Of a stretch of 64,000 nucleotides of DNA, positions 51,400 through 60,665 are shown in pieces (positions within the stretch are counted from its first letter, which is position 1; each line of letters opens with the position of its first letter). The notes beneath the pieces are model-generated. The model did not search any database, was not told the DNA's origin, and worked only from the letters and a program-made list of their open reading frames with translations. This stretch comes from Anaerolineae bacterium (GTDB lineage: Bacteria > Chloroflexota > Anaerolineae > Promineifilales > Promineifilaceae). Location of the stretch: NCBI GenBank assembly GCA_023382655.1, contig JAHDWK010000029.1, forward strand, positions 1 through 64,000. Direction: 5' to 3'. A program made the translations under genes and the position numbers.

Positions 51400-52257
51400 A
51401 TGTTTGCTCAGGCCTCTACTGATTATGCTCTTGTAGAAAAAGCGATTCATTACCTGGAAGAAAATTACCAGAATCAGCCCGCACTGGCGGATATCGCCGC
51501 CCATGTGGGGCTGAGTGAATATCATTTCCAACGACTGTTCAGCCGGTGGGCGGGCATCAGCCCCAAACGTTTTGGGCAATACCTGACGATGCAGCATGCC
51601 AAACAAGTGTTGGCTGAATCGCAGAATATATTGGAAGCGGCGTTTGCCACCGGCCTTTCCGGGCCGGGTCGTCTGCATGACCTGTTTGTAACGCACGAAG
51701 CGGTAACGCCGGGTGAATACAAGGCCAGAGGCGCTGGCCTAACCATTCGGTATGGATTTCATCCCACGCCCTTTGGTGAGGCGCTGCTGGCGGAAACGGA
51801 ACGGGGTATCTGTGGTCTGTCCTTTGTGACGGGCGGTTTACCGGGCAACGGCCGTGCCGCTGCTTATGCTGATCTGGCCCATGCCTGGCCTCAAGCGATG
51901 TTGGTGGAAGATGAAGGGGGCACACAAACGGCCGTCACCCAAATCTTCTCCCCCGCCGACCGGCAAGCACCCTTACCTCTCTATCTGAAGGGGACTAACT
52001 TCCAGATTCAGGTGTGGATGGCGCTACTGCGGGTGCCAACGGGCGCGTTGGTGACATATGGCACACTGGCGCGAGCGGCGGGGCAGGATAAAGCAGTGCG
52101 GGCGGTGGGCACGGCCGTGGGCCACAATCCCATTGCCTATCTTATTCCCTGCCACCGCGTCATCCAAAAAAGCGGCAACCTGGGCGGCTATCATTGGGGC
52201 GCTACCCGCAAAAAGGCCCTCATTGGTTGGGAAGCGGCGCATGGGGTGATGGTGTGA
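51400..52257 (+). CDS. AraC-type regulator fused to O6-methylguanine-DNA methyltransferase
   Basis: 285-aa Ada-like fusion. The N-terminal AraC HTH (about 10-105; LADIAAHVGLSEYHFQRLFSRWAGISPKRF) is followed by the MGMT domain with the active Cys in LIPCHRVI (about residue 252) and the DNA-flipping Arg region AVRAVGTAVGHNPI. It repairs O6-alkylguanine by direct transfer to Cys and may autoregulate. It lacks the N-terminal Ada zinc domain (Cys38 type) that senses phosphotriester methylation. CGGAGGA lies upstream of ATG 51400. Confidence 0.93.
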   Translation: MFAQASTDYALVEKAIHYLEENYQNQPALADIAAHVGLSEYHFQRLFSRWAGISPKRFGQYLTMQHAKQVLAESQNILEAAFATGLSGPGRLHDLFVTHEAVTPGEYKARGAGLTIRYGFHPTPFGEALLAETERGICGLSFVTGGLPGNGRAAAYADLAHAWPQAMLVEDEGGTQTAVTQIFSPADRQAPLPLYLKGTNFQIQVWMALLRVPTGALVTYGTLARAAGQDKAVRAVGTAVGHNPIAYLIPCHRVIQKSGNLGGYHWGATRKKALIGWEAAHGVMV

Positions 52258-52366
52258 GCAGCTTCCACGGGCGGGCATAGTCGGCCAGGGTGCCCGCCCA
52301 TTCGGCTAGATTCAACGGCTCATCAATGGTCGTTTCATTGCCCGCATATTCCAGATGGTTCATCAT
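52220..52366 (-). CDS. Possible small protein, unknown
   Basis: 48 codons (MMNHLEYAGNETTIDEPLNL onward) with an AAGGGA ribosome-binding-like sequence six bases upstream of ATGATG. The 3' end overlaps the AraC-MGMT gene on the other strand. Not recognised; it could be a chance frame or a decayed gene. Kept because of the start context and absence of any other feature in this 200-bp gap. Confidence 0.3.
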   Translation of the reverse strand: MMNHLEYAGNETTIDEPLNLAEWAGTLADYARPWKLLTPSPHAPLPNQ

Positions 52367-52466
52367 CAGTTCCCTTTTTGATTTGAAATGAGACGAGTCC
52401 AGTGTACAGGGAACACTCCGCTGCGGCGAGGTCTTTCCTGGAATGGAGCCGTATCGCCCTACCGCC

Positions 52467-54014
52467 CTACCGATTCCGTGGTGGTCGCCTGTCCACCTGT
52501 AGTTTCGGTGTTGCCTCACGGCGAACATCTGACGCGTCCGGGCGATGCGGTGAAAGTTTTTCTTCGATCCAGGCAACTACCCGTGCCACGACCACCACGG
52601 GAAACAACAGGACGCGGGCAGCTACCATCAATGCCCGCGGCCACACCGGCGGCACTTGCACAACCGGCAGCGATTTGGTCTCTCCGTGGTCGCCGAGAAT
52701 TTGACGCGCGGCCTCCAGGGCAGAAGAAACAGCACCTTCCATACAGGCCAAATCGATAGGGTTTTTTACAAAATCTCCCGCCAGATAGAGGTTTCTGATC
52801 TTCGATCTTGACGCTGGTCTGTTGGGCCAGGCTCCGATGGTGTTGATGAACAGGGGCACATCAATGTTGGAATTCAATTCGCAATTTTCAATGTCGGCTG
52901 GCTCAAATGGAAGGTACTCACGGATCTCTTCCAGCAGTAGTTTTTTCGCCCCTTCCTCGCTGACCGCAGTCAACGGGCCGTAATTACTTGATATGAACGA
53001 AAGCTGGGGTTTGCCATCCAGTTCTTTCCAGAAGCGCCCGACATCGATGAGCGAAAGTGCATAGTGGCTTCCGTGAAAAAACACGTGTTCCCGGGGCAAG
53101 TCCGGCAGCTCCCGCCGCAGACGAAGGTGCAAGGCGGCCATCGGTTGCGCTTCGAGAAAATGCATATTGCCGAGCGCAGGATCTACTTGGTACAGGCCGT
53201 CATGAAGCCAGGTCCGCGTTACCTCAAAGGGAGTACAAAGGGCATATACATCGCCAGACACCTTGGTTCCGTCTTGCAGTGTAACGGCAGCGACGGTGTC
53301 GTCGTGCATCACCACACTCTTTACTTCGGCGCCATATCGAATTTCAACCCCCAATGTGATAAGCTCACGCACCTGCGGATCGATGAAAACGGTTTGCAGA
53401 TCTCCGGGTAGTATGGAGAGAAATGGAGTGGCCTGCCGCATCCAATAGCTGGCGATCCGTTTGGCGGTCATGGCGCTGAGGTCATAAACGGGAATAGCTG
53501 AGGCCTTGAGTACGTTTTCCTGGCCCATCTCGGCCACCGACTCGCTCGTAAACCATTTGCCGCGAATCAGGCCGATCTGGCTCACGCGGTCCAGGAAGCT
53601 CTTATCAGAAAGCGGCCGACTGATCATGTCCAGCACGGAGTAAAAATAGAGGATATTGTGGTACCAGGGCAAGAGACCATGAAAGGTGTTGTGCCACACG
53701 GCGGAGAGGTTGGAAGCCCCACGCATGGTGATCGTTCGCGGATACGACCCAGGCAGAAGGAAATGGTAGCGATCGAAATCAATAAGCTGAACACCGATAC
53801 GCTTCACAATGTCCCGGACGTTAGGATACCACTGGGGGAAGACATGATAACCATGTTCCACCAGGTTTCCGTTTTTAATGTCAGAGCCGGCCTTTCCTCC
53901 CAGACGCTGGGAACGTTCGAGCAGAATGACACGCCAGCCGCGAAGTGCCAGTTCACGGGCAACAACCATGCCGGCGAGGCCGCCACCGACGACGATGGCC
54001 GAGAGGTGGCTCAT
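52467..54014 (-). CDS. FAD-dependent oxidoreductase, phytoene desaturase/HpnE-like
   Basis: 515-aa FAD-dependent amine oxidoreductase-like protein. The dinucleotide-binding motif is IVVGGGLAGMVVARELALRGW (about residues 6-26) with LLERSQRLGGKAGS. The C-terminal FAD motif is NLYLAGDFVKNPIDLACMEGAVSSAL. Related to phytoene desaturases and hydroxysqualene dehydroxylase, so a carotenoid or hopanoid precursor substrate is plausible, but no partner genes are nearby. There is a hydrophobic C-terminal segment (about 450-475). It has no ACGGCCGT in 1.6 kb and no word repeats at its ends: possible recent acquisition. Confidence 0.85.
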   Translation of the reverse strand: MSHLSAIVVGGGLAGMVVARELALRGWRVILLERSQRLGGKAGSDIKNGNLVEHGYHVFPQWYPNVRDIVKRIGVQLIDFDRYHFLLPGSYPRTITMRGASNLSAVWHNTFHGLLPWYHNILYFYSVLDMISRPLSDKSFLDRVSQIGLIRGKWFTSESVAEMGQENVLKASAIPVYDLSAMTAKRIASYWMRQATPFLSILPGDLQTVFIDPQVRELITLGVEIRYGAEVKSVVMHDDTVAAVTLQDGTKVSGDVYALCTPFEVTRTWLHDGLYQVDPALGNMHFLEAQPMAALHLRLRRELPDLPREHVFFHGSHYALSLIDVGRFWKELDGKPQLSFISSNYGPLTAVSEEGAKKLLLEEIREYLPFEPADIENCELNSNIDVPLFINTIGAWPNRPASRSKIRNLYLAGDFVKNPIDLACMEGAVSSALEAARQILGDHGETKSLPVVQVPPVWPRALMVAARVLLFPVVVVARVVAWIEEKLSPHRPDASDVRREATPKLQVDRRPPRNR

Positions 54015-54316
54015 ATTGATCGCTTGTTCATCCCTACCGGATTGAGAATAAGTTTTCTGTATAATCATTGTTTTATAAGGGTCGCTTTTGGGAAGTCGTT
54101 TGTAAATATATTGTTCTCAGTCTACGTTATAGAGAGGATGGAAGTCACCTATCAAAAGAATGGAATCGGCCAGAATGTTTGCTTGCGTTGGAAAAGGCTC
54201 AAGTTCACTACATGGGGAGGTACCCTAAGTTGGAGTAGAATTAGGCCGGACACGGCCGTGAACGGGTTACCATTCCGTAGCTGTCCATCATGGCTATTCT
54301 GGCTTGTGGAGTGATC

Positions 54317-56233
54317 ATGCGTATCAGGTTGGCTTCCTTACTCAAACCGCCACAATTTGCTGAGGCTGAGAAAAATCGGCTGGCCGGTATTTTGCATGGT
54401 ATTTTGCTGATACTTCTGACAATGTCCATCATCACCGTTCCACTGGGTTTTATTTTCCATCGCCACAGACTCGCAGCTACGCTGCTGGTAGGCGCTCTCT
54501 TTTTATTTCTGGCAGTCTGGTTGCTGCGCCAGGGGCGCATTGACCTGGCTGCTCTCATCACGTTAGCAGTGTTAATGGCGGGGGCAACCTACCTGGCTTA
54601 TACACGACAGGGGATTTTTGACCGTGCTTTGTTAATCTTTCCCATTATTCTGATCATTGCCAGTTTGATTTCAGAACGGCGGTTTTTTGTGCTGATCATG
54701 GTTCTCTGTATGGCGGTGCCGGGATTATTGGTGTGGGCAGAATTAAGTGGAAGGATCAGCAGACAATTCATTAAGGATGTTTCACCGTTTGATTTTGTGG
54801 CTGTGGCGACCATTTTTCTGGTCACGGCCGCTCTCATGCGTATTCTGATCGGTAGCTGGCAACAAAGCCTGGCCCTGGTGCGCCAAAACGAGGGCGCCCT
54901 TACTGAAAGCAACCGGCAGTTAGAGATGCAAAAGCAGGCTTTGCAAAAAAGCGAAGAAGATGCCCGCCAATTCCAGGAGAAACTCCAGGCCCTGCATGAA
55001 GTCAGTATCTCGTTGGGTCAGATTGAGACAATGGACGAGTTGTATTATCAGGCTGTGCAACAAGGGCTGGCCCGTTTAGGGTTTGAGCGGCTGGGCCTTT
55101 TGCTGTTAGATTCTGACACCAATGAGATGGTGGGCACTTTTGGTACAGATGAAAACGGGCAGGTAGTAGACGAACGTACTTACCGCAGGCCGCTTTCGCC
55201 TGAATCCTCGCTTTGGGCACTGTTGAAGGAACAGAAACGCATTAATGTCCTCGAAGATGTGGAGCTGTATCTGGCTGGAGAGCGCGTAGGCAAGGGGTGG
55301 CGGGCCACAAGCGCTTTGTGGGATGGACAGGCCGGTATTGGCTGGTTGGCGGCCGATAATCTGCTAACTGGTGGACGGCCGAAAACATTTCAGGCTGAGG
55401 TACTGTATTTGTATAGCACGACGCTGGGCAGCCTGATTAGCCGTAAACGGGCAGAGATAGCGTTGAAACAAAACGAGGCGGCTATTCGGGCCTATGCGCG
55501 GGAGCTGGAAAGAAGCAATGATGAATTACAACAGTTTGCCTATATTTCATCCCATGATTTGCAGGAGCCACTGCGCAAAATACAAGCGTTTGGCGATAGA
55601 TTGCAGCAGCGATACGCCGATGAATTGGATGAACGTGGTCTGGATTATTTGCGCCGGATGCAAGATGCGGCCGACCGTATGCAGACATTGATTCACGACT
55701 TGCTCTTATTATCGCGGGTGGGCACACATACACAGCCGTTTGCCCCGGTAGATTTGAACTTGATCCTTACCTATGTGTTGGCTGACCTGGAAGCACGCAT
55801 CGAAGAAGCAGAGGCTCAAGTGCAAATGGCCGAACTGCCGGTGATTGAAGCTGATGAGACGCAGATGCGCCAGTTATTCCAGAACTTGCTCAGCAACGCT
55901 TTGAAGTTTCGCCACCCACAAACGCCGGTGGTTATTACCATTACCTGTGAAGTCATCGCCGAGGCTCTGGTTGGTCGTGATTATTGTCGGCTGGCGGTGC
56001 AAGATAATGGGATTGGGTTCGATGAAAAGTACAGTGAGCGTATTTTTGGCATGTTTCAAAGGTTGCACGGCCGTAACGAATACGAAGGCACCGGCGTGGG
56101 GTTGGCTATCTGTCGGCGCATTGTGGAAAGACATCACGGCCGTATCACCGCCCAAAGCAGCCCCGGACAGGGCAGTACATTTATCGTGACCTTACCCCGA
56201 CAACAGTCTAAGCTAAACGGTGAGTCAATATAG
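54317..56233 (+). CDS. Membrane-bound GAF sensor histidine kinase
   Basis: 638-aa kinase. About six N-terminal transmembrane helices (residues 20-175) lead to a coiled coil (180-225), a GAF domain (about 225-385), then a dimerisation region with phosphoacceptor His near 412 in FAYISSHDLQEPLRK, the phytochrome-type variant of the H-box. HATPase_c shows NLLSNALKFR, QDNGIGFDEKY and GTGVGLAICRRIVE. No response regulator is adjacent. ATG 54317 follows GTGGAG; the frame to 54290 is a short extension. The first ACGGCCGT in it is only near the 3' end. Confidence 0.93.
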   Translation: MRIRLASLLKPPQFAEAEKNRLAGILHGILLILLTMSIITVPLGFIFHRHRLAATLLVGALFLFLAVWLLRQGRIDLAALITLAVLMAGATYLAYTRQGIFDRALLIFPIILIIASLISERRFFVLIMVLCMAVPGLLVWAELSGRISRQFIKDVSPFDFVAVATIFLVTAALMRILIGSWQQSLALVRQNEGALTESNRQLEMQKQALQKSEEDARQFQEKLQALHEVSISLGQIETMDELYYQAVQQGLARLGFERLGLLLLDSDTNEMVGTFGTDENGQVVDERTYRRPLSPESSLWALLKEQKRINVLEDVELYLAGERVGKGWRATSALWDGQAGIGWLAADNLLTGGRPKTFQAEVLYLYSTTLGSLISRKRAEIALKQNEAAIRAYARELERSNDELQQFAYISSHDLQEPLRKIQAFGDRLQQRYADELDERGLDYLRRMQDAADRMQTLIHDLLLLSRVGTHTQPFAPVDLNLILTYVLADLEARIEEAEAQVQMAELPVIEADETQMRQLFQNLLSNALKFRHPQTPVVITITCEVIAEALVGRDYCRLAVQDNGIGFDEKYSERIFGMFQRLHGRNEYEGTGVGLAICRRIVERHHGRITAQSSPGQGSTFIVTLPRQQSKLNGESI

Positions 56234-56246
56234 TTACGCATGCTTA

Positions 56247-56873
56247 ATGGATAGAAACAACATGGAAGAAACAACAAAAACACCCCGTGATCTCGAGGCC
56301 ACCAAATCGCGCATTCTGGATGCCGCGCTGGATGTATTTGCCAGCAAGGGGTATCACGATACCCGGTTGGACGAAATTGTGGAGGAAGCGCATACTTCCC
56401 AAGGTGCTATTTATTTCCATTTTCCCAACAAAGAGCGGTTGTTTCTGGCGTTGGTGGATCAGTTTGCCGATTTGCTAGAACGGCGCGTGACCGAGGCCAT
56501 TACTCAGGAAGAAGCGGGCATAGCCCGTGTGCGGGCGGCGCTGGAGACGTGTCTGGATACGTTCGGCCGTTATCGTCGCCCGGCCAAACTGCTGCTGGTG
56601 CAGGCGGCGGGGTTGGGGGCGGCCTTCGAAAACAAACGTAACGAAATCAATGACCGTTTTGCCCGGCTGATCGAAACCTATTTGCAGGAAGCCATTGCCG
56701 TCGGTGATATTGCCCCGGTGGATACAGAAGTGGTGGCGTATGCCTGGATGGGGGCCATGTATGGTGTGATCATCCGTTGGGTTTACACCGGTGAGCCGGA
56801 GCCGCCGCGCATCCTGCAAACGCTGCTGCCGGTGTTGCTGCGTAGTGTGGGGTTTGAGGAAAATGGGGAGTAG
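56247..56873 (+). CDS. TetR/AcrR family transcriptional regulator
   Basis: 208-aa repressor-type protein. The N-terminal HTH spans TKSRILDAALDVFASKGYHDTRLDEIVEEAHTSQGAIYFHFPNKERLF (about residues 15-62); the C-terminal helical domain (from LLLVQAAGLGAAF) is the ligand-binding part. Start could be 56247 or 56262; neither has a strong Shine-Dalgarno. It follows the histidine kinase by 13 bp and overlaps the isochorismate synthase frame by about 11 bp, so it may control that gene. Confidence 0.9.
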   Translation: MDRNNMEETTKTPRDLEATKSRILDAALDVFASKGYHDTRLDEIVEEAHTSQGAIYFHFPNKERLFLALVDQFADLLERRVTEAITQEEAGIARVRAALETCLDTFGRYRRPAKLLLVQAAGLGAAFENKRNEINDRFARLIETYLQEAIAVGDIAPVDTEVVAYAWMGAMYGVIIRWVYTGEPEPPRILQTLLPVLLRSVGFEENGE

Positions 56874-58275
56874 TGATTGGCGATTGGGCGATTGGGAGAT
56901 TGAGAGTTTGGAGAATGAACCGCCAATCTCTGATCACCGATCTCGGCTTATCAGCGTCACCATAGCTGCGCCGGGGGTGACGGCGGTGGCGTTTTTAAGC
57001 CAGGCGCGGGGGCGGGAACGCTTTTTCTGGCAGGCAGCGCATGATGAGGCGGCGTTGGCCGGGTTTGGCGTGGCGGCTGATTTGCGCGCCTGGGGGATGG
57101 AGCGGTTTCACTCTATTGAACAGCAGGCAAAAATGCTTTTTCACGGCGCAATGATTGAGGATGGTGGCCAACCACTGGCTGCCCCCCGGCTGTTTGGCGG
57201 GTTTGCCTTTGCCGATGATTTTGTGCCAGATAATACCTGGGCCTTTTTTCACCCGGCGCACTTTGTTTTGCCCCATTATCAACTGGCGCAGGTGAGTGGT
57301 GAAAGCTGGTTAACGATCAATGCGGTGATCACGGCCGAAGATGATGTGGGCGAAGTGCAGGCGTCGCTGCGTGAGGCTTTGCAGGCCCGGCTGGCGCTGC
57401 TGCAACAGCCGCCGCCGGCGCCGCCGCCGGCAGTTGCGTTGCAGCAGATGGATTATCCCATGCCGTATCATGTTTGGGAACAGATGATTGAGCGGGCTAC
57501 GGCCGTCATGCGCGCCGGTACATTCAACAAAGTGGTGTTATCACGGGTGTGTGAGTTGCGTTTTGATGGACCGGTGGATGTGGCCGGGGCGCTGACGTAT
57601 CTGAACCAGACCTACCCCGATTGTTATCGCTTTTTGTTTGAACCCCGGCCTTACCACGCCTTTTATGGGGCCACGCCGGAGTTGTTGGTGCAGGTAAACG
57701 GCCGTGACCTGCACACCATGTCTCTGGCCGGTTCCATCCGCCGGGGACAAACTGTTGCCGAAGATGAGGAGCTGGCCCAAGAACTGCTAACCAGCCAGAA
57801 AGATTTGTATGAACATGCGGTGGTCGCCGATTCTATGCGGCGGCGGTTAGCGCCGGTGGTATCGGCAATCGAGATGCCCGACCAGCCGGACGTGCTGCGG
57901 TTGGGGTACATTCAGCATTTGTTTACGCCGGTGTACGGCCGTTTGCCCAAACCAACCGGCGTCCTACCGCTGGTGGAAATTTTGCATCCCACCCCCGCTT
58001 TGGGCGGTACCCCCCGCCAGTTGGCGCTGCCCTACATCACCCAGGCCGAACCGGTGCCGCGTGGCTGGTATGCCGCCCCGGTGGGCTGGCTGGATCACCA
58101 TCTGGATGGCGCGTTTGCCGTGGGCATTCGTTCCGCCATCGCCCAGGATCGGCGCGTCTGGCTGCACGCCGGCGCCGGTATTGTCGCCAATTCACAGCCG
58201 CAAAAAGAGTGGGACGAAACAGCCTTAAAGTTCCGCCCCATGCTGAATGCGTTGGGCATTGCCCAATCTGCCTGA
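56863..58275 (+). CDS. menF: Isochorismate synthase
   Basis: 470-aa chorismate-binding enzyme converting chorismate to isochorismate for menaquinone or siderophore synthesis. The C-terminal half carries KVVLSRVCELRF, LFEPRPYHAFYGATPELL, TMSLAGSIRRG, LYEHAVVADSMRRRL, LHPTPALGGTPRQLAL and the final GAGIVANSQPQKEWDETALKF. Menaquinone synthesis is more likely than a siderophore by context, but no other men gene is visible. The only ATG (56863) overlaps the TetR stop and the first 30 residues are word repeat (GDWEIESLENEPPISDH), so the true start may be a downstream GTG near 56979. Confidence 0.9.
   Translation: MGSSDWRLGDWEIESLENEPPISDHRSRLISVTIAAPGVTAVAFLSQARGRERFFWQAAHDEAALAGFGVAADLRAWGMERFHSIEQQAKMLFHGAMIEDGGQPLAAPRLFGGFAFADDFVPDNTWAFFHPAHFVLPHYQLAQVSGESWLTINAVITAEDDVGEVQASLREALQARLALLQQPPPAPPPAVALQQMDYPMPYHVWEQMIERATAVMRAGTFNKVVLSRVCELRFDGPVDVAGALTYLNQTYPDCYRFLFEPRPYHAFYGATPELLVQVNGRDLHTMSLAGSIRRGQTVAEDEELAQELLTSQKDLYEHAVVADSMRRRLAPVVSAIEMPDQPDVLRLGYIQHLFTPVYGRLPKPTGVLPLVEILHPTPALGGTPRQLALPYITQAEPVPRGWYAAPVGWLDHHLDGAFAVGIRSAIAQDRRVWLHAGAGIVANSQPQKEWDETALKFRPMLNALGIAQSA
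56875..56945. repeat. Word-repeat hairpin inside 5' end of isochorismate synthase gene
   Basis: GATTGGCGATTGGGCGATTGGGAGATTGAGAG on the left, CCGCCAATCTCTGATCACCGATCTCGG on the right. Same word as 32128, 48679 and 15926. Confidence 0.8.
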
Positions 58276-58297
58276 CTCCGTTACCATCCTGTCAGGA

Positions 58298-58331
58298 AGA
58301 CCCCAAGGTTTTTTGAAAACCCTGAGGGTCT
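58298..58331 (+). terminator. Hairpin after isochorismate synthase
   Basis: AGACCCCAAGGTTTT pairs with AAAACCCTGAGGGTCT with one or two mismatches; short T-rich loop. Lies between menF-like and the small membrane protein gene, 25 bp before the latter's AAAGGAG. Confidence 0.6.
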
Positions 58332-58353
58332 ATATCGGCAAAAGGAGATAAAC

Positions 58354-58644
58354 ATGTGCTGTTTAGTGACGATCCTGGTGTTTTTAGGCCCCCGCTTTGC
58401 CCTTGTCGCCTGGTATTTCATGGACCCTGCCCGCTTTAATGCCGCCATCAACTCTTTGCTGCTGTCCTGCTGCGGATTCTTCCTCTTGCCCTGGACAATG
58501 CTGGCTTATCTGGCCGTCTGGTCGGCCGAGATAGGGGTAACTGGGTTTGGCTGGGTCATTGTCGCCTTTGGCTTCTTCATAGACATCAGCGCCTATTCCG
58601 GCGGTGGGTATAGCAACCGCGAGCGGATTCGCACTTACTATTGA
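58354..58644 (+). CDS. Small two- or three-helix membrane protein
   Basis: 96-aa hydrophobic protein, not assigned to a family. Membrane segments at about 3-22, 30-56 and 62-80; the C-terminus is cytoplasmic and polar (SNRERIRTYY). AAAAGGAG lies seven bases before ATG 58354. It is closed by a strong hairpin at 58651. Probably a genuine conserved small membrane protein because of its clean ribosome-binding site and composition. Confidence 0.75.
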   Translation: MCCLVTILVFLGPRFALVAWYFMDPARFNAAINSLLLSCCGFFLLPWTMLAYLAVWSAEIGVTGFGWVIVAFGFFIDISAYSGGGYSNRERIRTYY

Positions 58645-58650
58645 AATTCC

Positions 58651-58683
58651 AGACCTGACAGGTTTCACAAACCTGTCAGGTCT
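58651..58683. terminator. Perfect 15-bp bidirectional terminator (AGACCTGACAGGTTT)
   Basis: Stem 58651-58665 / 58669-58683, loop CAC, between convergent genes. Related in sequence to the hairpin at 33947-33980. Confidence 0.8.
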
Positions 58684-58686
58684 CCA

Positions 58687-59877
58687 TTACCGATAACGTT
58701 GCAAAATGCGGCGGGCCACCGACCATTTATGCACTTCATCCGGCCCATCATAAATGCGGGCCGCCCGTTCGTGGCGATACCACCAGGCGATGGGTGTATC
58801 ATCCGTCATGCCCAGGCCGCCATGCACTTGCAGGGCGCGGTCTAACACCTCTTGCAGCACCCCGGCCACGTGAAACTTAATCAACGAAATGTCATCACGG
58901 ACAGCATATTGGCCGTGTTTGTCAATTTTCTGCGCCGTGTCCATGACCATGAGCGTGGCCGCGTTGAGCGCCGCCCGGCTTTCGGCAATCCAGCCCTGGA
59001 TCGTGCCCTGATCGGCCAGGGTGCGGCCTGGCGCAATCTGGCGGCGGACAGCGTAGGCACACAGCAGGTCAAAGGCGCGTTCAGCAATGCCCAACCAGCG
59101 CATACAATGGTGAATGCGGCCCGGCCCTAACCGTTCCTGGGCAATGGCAAAACCGGCCCCTTCCGCGCCTAACAGGTTGCTCAGGGGCACGTGCACTTCG
59201 TGGTAACGCACTTCGGCATGGCTGGCCCAACCGCTGCCCGCTTCGCCCATGACGGAGATATTGCGCACCAGTTCAAAACCGGGCGTATCCAGGGGGACGA
59301 TGATCTGGCTGGCGCGCAGGTGTTTGTTGTCGGCGTGGGGGTTGGTGATGGCCATCACCACGGCAAAGGCCGCCCCGTCAGCAGAGGACGTGAACCATTT
59401 GTGGCCGTCAATGATGTAGCTATCGCCTTCACGCACGGCCGTTGTGCCCATCATCACCGGGTTAGAGCCGGCATATTCTGGCTCCGTCATCGAAAAGCAG
59501 CTACGGATTTCGCCACGTAGCAAAGGCATCAGGTAGTGTTCTTTTTGTTCGGCCGTGCCGTGTTCGATCAGGATTTCCATGTTACCGGCGTCGGGGGCCT
59601 GACAGTTAAAGGTGTAATGACCGATGGGGGTGCGCCCCAACTCCCGGCTGACCAGCCCATGTTCAAAAAGGGTCAGCCCCAGGCCGCCGTACTCCTTCGG
59701 AATTTGCGGCAGCCACAGCCCCAACTTTTGCACCTGCTGTCGTTTTTCGGCCAGCACCGGTTCCAGCGTGGTGAATTCTTTGCCCAGAAAATCGGTTTCT
59801 AAGGGGATCAGCTCTTCATCCACAAAGCGGCGGATCGTGTGCAATGTTTTTTGCATTTCAGGGGAAACTTCAAACAT
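58687..59877 (-). CDS. Acyl-CoA dehydrogenase
   Basis: 396-aa FAD-dependent acyl-CoA dehydrogenase. PQIPKEYGGLGLTLFEHGLVS, CFSMTEPEYAGSNP, INGHKWF-like IDGHKWFTSSADGAAF, and QVHGGLGMTDDTPIAWWYRHERAARIYDGPDEVH are typical. The last motif has Asp (YDGPDEVH) where many members have the catalytic Glu, a pattern seen in the ACAD10/11-like group. Probably acts on branched or hydroxylated acyl-CoAs, but the substrate is not determined. First gene of a minus-strand set with the nucleotidyltransferase. Confidence 0.93.
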   Translation of the reverse strand: MFEVSPEMQKTLHTIRRFVDEELIPLETDFLGKEFTTLEPVLAEKRQQVQKLGLWLPQIPKEYGGLGLTLFEHGLVSRELGRTPIGHYTFNCQAPDAGNMEILIEHGTAEQKEHYLMPLLRGEIRSCFSMTEPEYAGSNPVMMGTTAVREGDSYIIDGHKWFTSSADGAAFAVVMAITNPHADNKHLRASQIIVPLDTPGFELVRNISVMGEAGSGWASHAEVRYHEVHVPLSNLLGAEGAGFAIAQERLGPGRIHHCMRWLGIAERAFDLLCAYAVRRQIAPGRTLADQGTIQGWIAESRAALNAATLMVMDTAQKIDKHGQYAVRDDISLIKFHVAGVLQEVLDRALQVHGGLGMTDDTPIAWWYRHERAARIYDGPDEVHKWSVARRILQRYR

Positions 59878-59879
59878 GG

Positions 59880-59905
59880 GTAAACTCCTTAATCTCCAAT
59901 CTCCA
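59880..59905. repeat. Word repeat translated into nucleotidyltransferase C-terminus
   Basis: TTAATCTCCAATCTCCATCTTC between two minus-strand genes. It encodes the last residues KKMEIGD of the nucleotidyltransferase. Same word as 15926. Confidence 0.6.
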
Positions 59906-60665
59906 TCTTCTTTAATTCTTCGCGCGTCAAGTCCACCTGGTATGGTTTGTCCACATCCATACCGGCTTCGGCGTGGGGGTTGAGCAGCACTTTCACCGGG
60001 AAACCGGTAAGACGCTGCGCGGTGGCTTCGATGTCGGTCAGTGTGACCTGGCGGAACAGCAGCTTGAGCAGCATCCGCAGCCCCACGATGCGGGCGATTT
60101 TCCAGGCGTGTTTGCGGGCATTGGCCGCTGTTTCTAAAAGTTCTTGCGCCCGGCCTAGTTGTATACTGACGATGGCAATATCACCACCGGCTACTTCCAG
60201 ATCTTTGAGTTTGACGTAGGTGCGGGTGGAATGGGGAAAGCGCTCTTCCATCGTTTCCCTGGTGACAAAATTGTAATAAACGCCATAGTCAAAGGGGCGG
60301 CAGGTATCTATCAGGTCGTCAATGATGGCCCCGCTGAGCAGGGGCACATCGCCGGAAGTGCCCAAAACGTGGGTGGTTTGTGGTTTGTTCCGAATGACCC
60401 AATCGAGGCCGGCCGTACCGTTTTTGACCAGGCTGCCGTGGTCGGGCAGGTGAATGACGGGGCGTTTGAAGCTCATGCCCATATCGTTGCCCAGACCGAC
60501 CACGATGACATCTTCGATGTATTTGGAATCCTGCACGGCATCCACCACGCGCTCCAGAAGGGTACGGCCGTGCATATCCAACAATGCTTTTGGTTTTCCC
60601 TGGGTATACACATAAATGGGATCGTCTGGCCCTGGCAGTCCGCCAGCAATGATCACGCAGTCCAT
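59889..60665 (-). CDS. NTP transferase domain protein (MobA/IspD-like)
   Basis: 258-aa nucleotidyltransferase-fold protein. The N-terminal CVIIAGGLPGPDDPIYVYTQGKPKALLDMHGRTLLE contains the Rossmann-like nucleotide-binding loop and the Lys of the KPKALL motif; LGTSGDVPLLSGAIIDDL gives the GD of the metal site. It could transfer a nucleotide to a sugar, molybdopterin or an alditol; the product is unknown. 52 bp separate it from the next minus-strand gene, filled with a word repeat. Confidence 0.85.
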   Translation of the reverse strand: MDCVIIAGGLPGPDDPIYVYTQGKPKALLDMHGRTLLERVVDAVQDSKYIEDVIVVGLGNDMGMSFKRPVIHLPDHGSLVKNGTAGLDWVIRNKPQTTHVLGTSGDVPLLSGAIIDDLIDTCRPFDYGVYYNFVTRETMEERFPHSTRTYVKLKDLEVAGGDIAIVSIQLGRAQELLETAANARKHAWKIARIVGLRMLLKLLFRQVTLTDIEATAQRLTGFPVKVLLNPHAEAGMDVDKPYQVDLTREELKKMEIGD

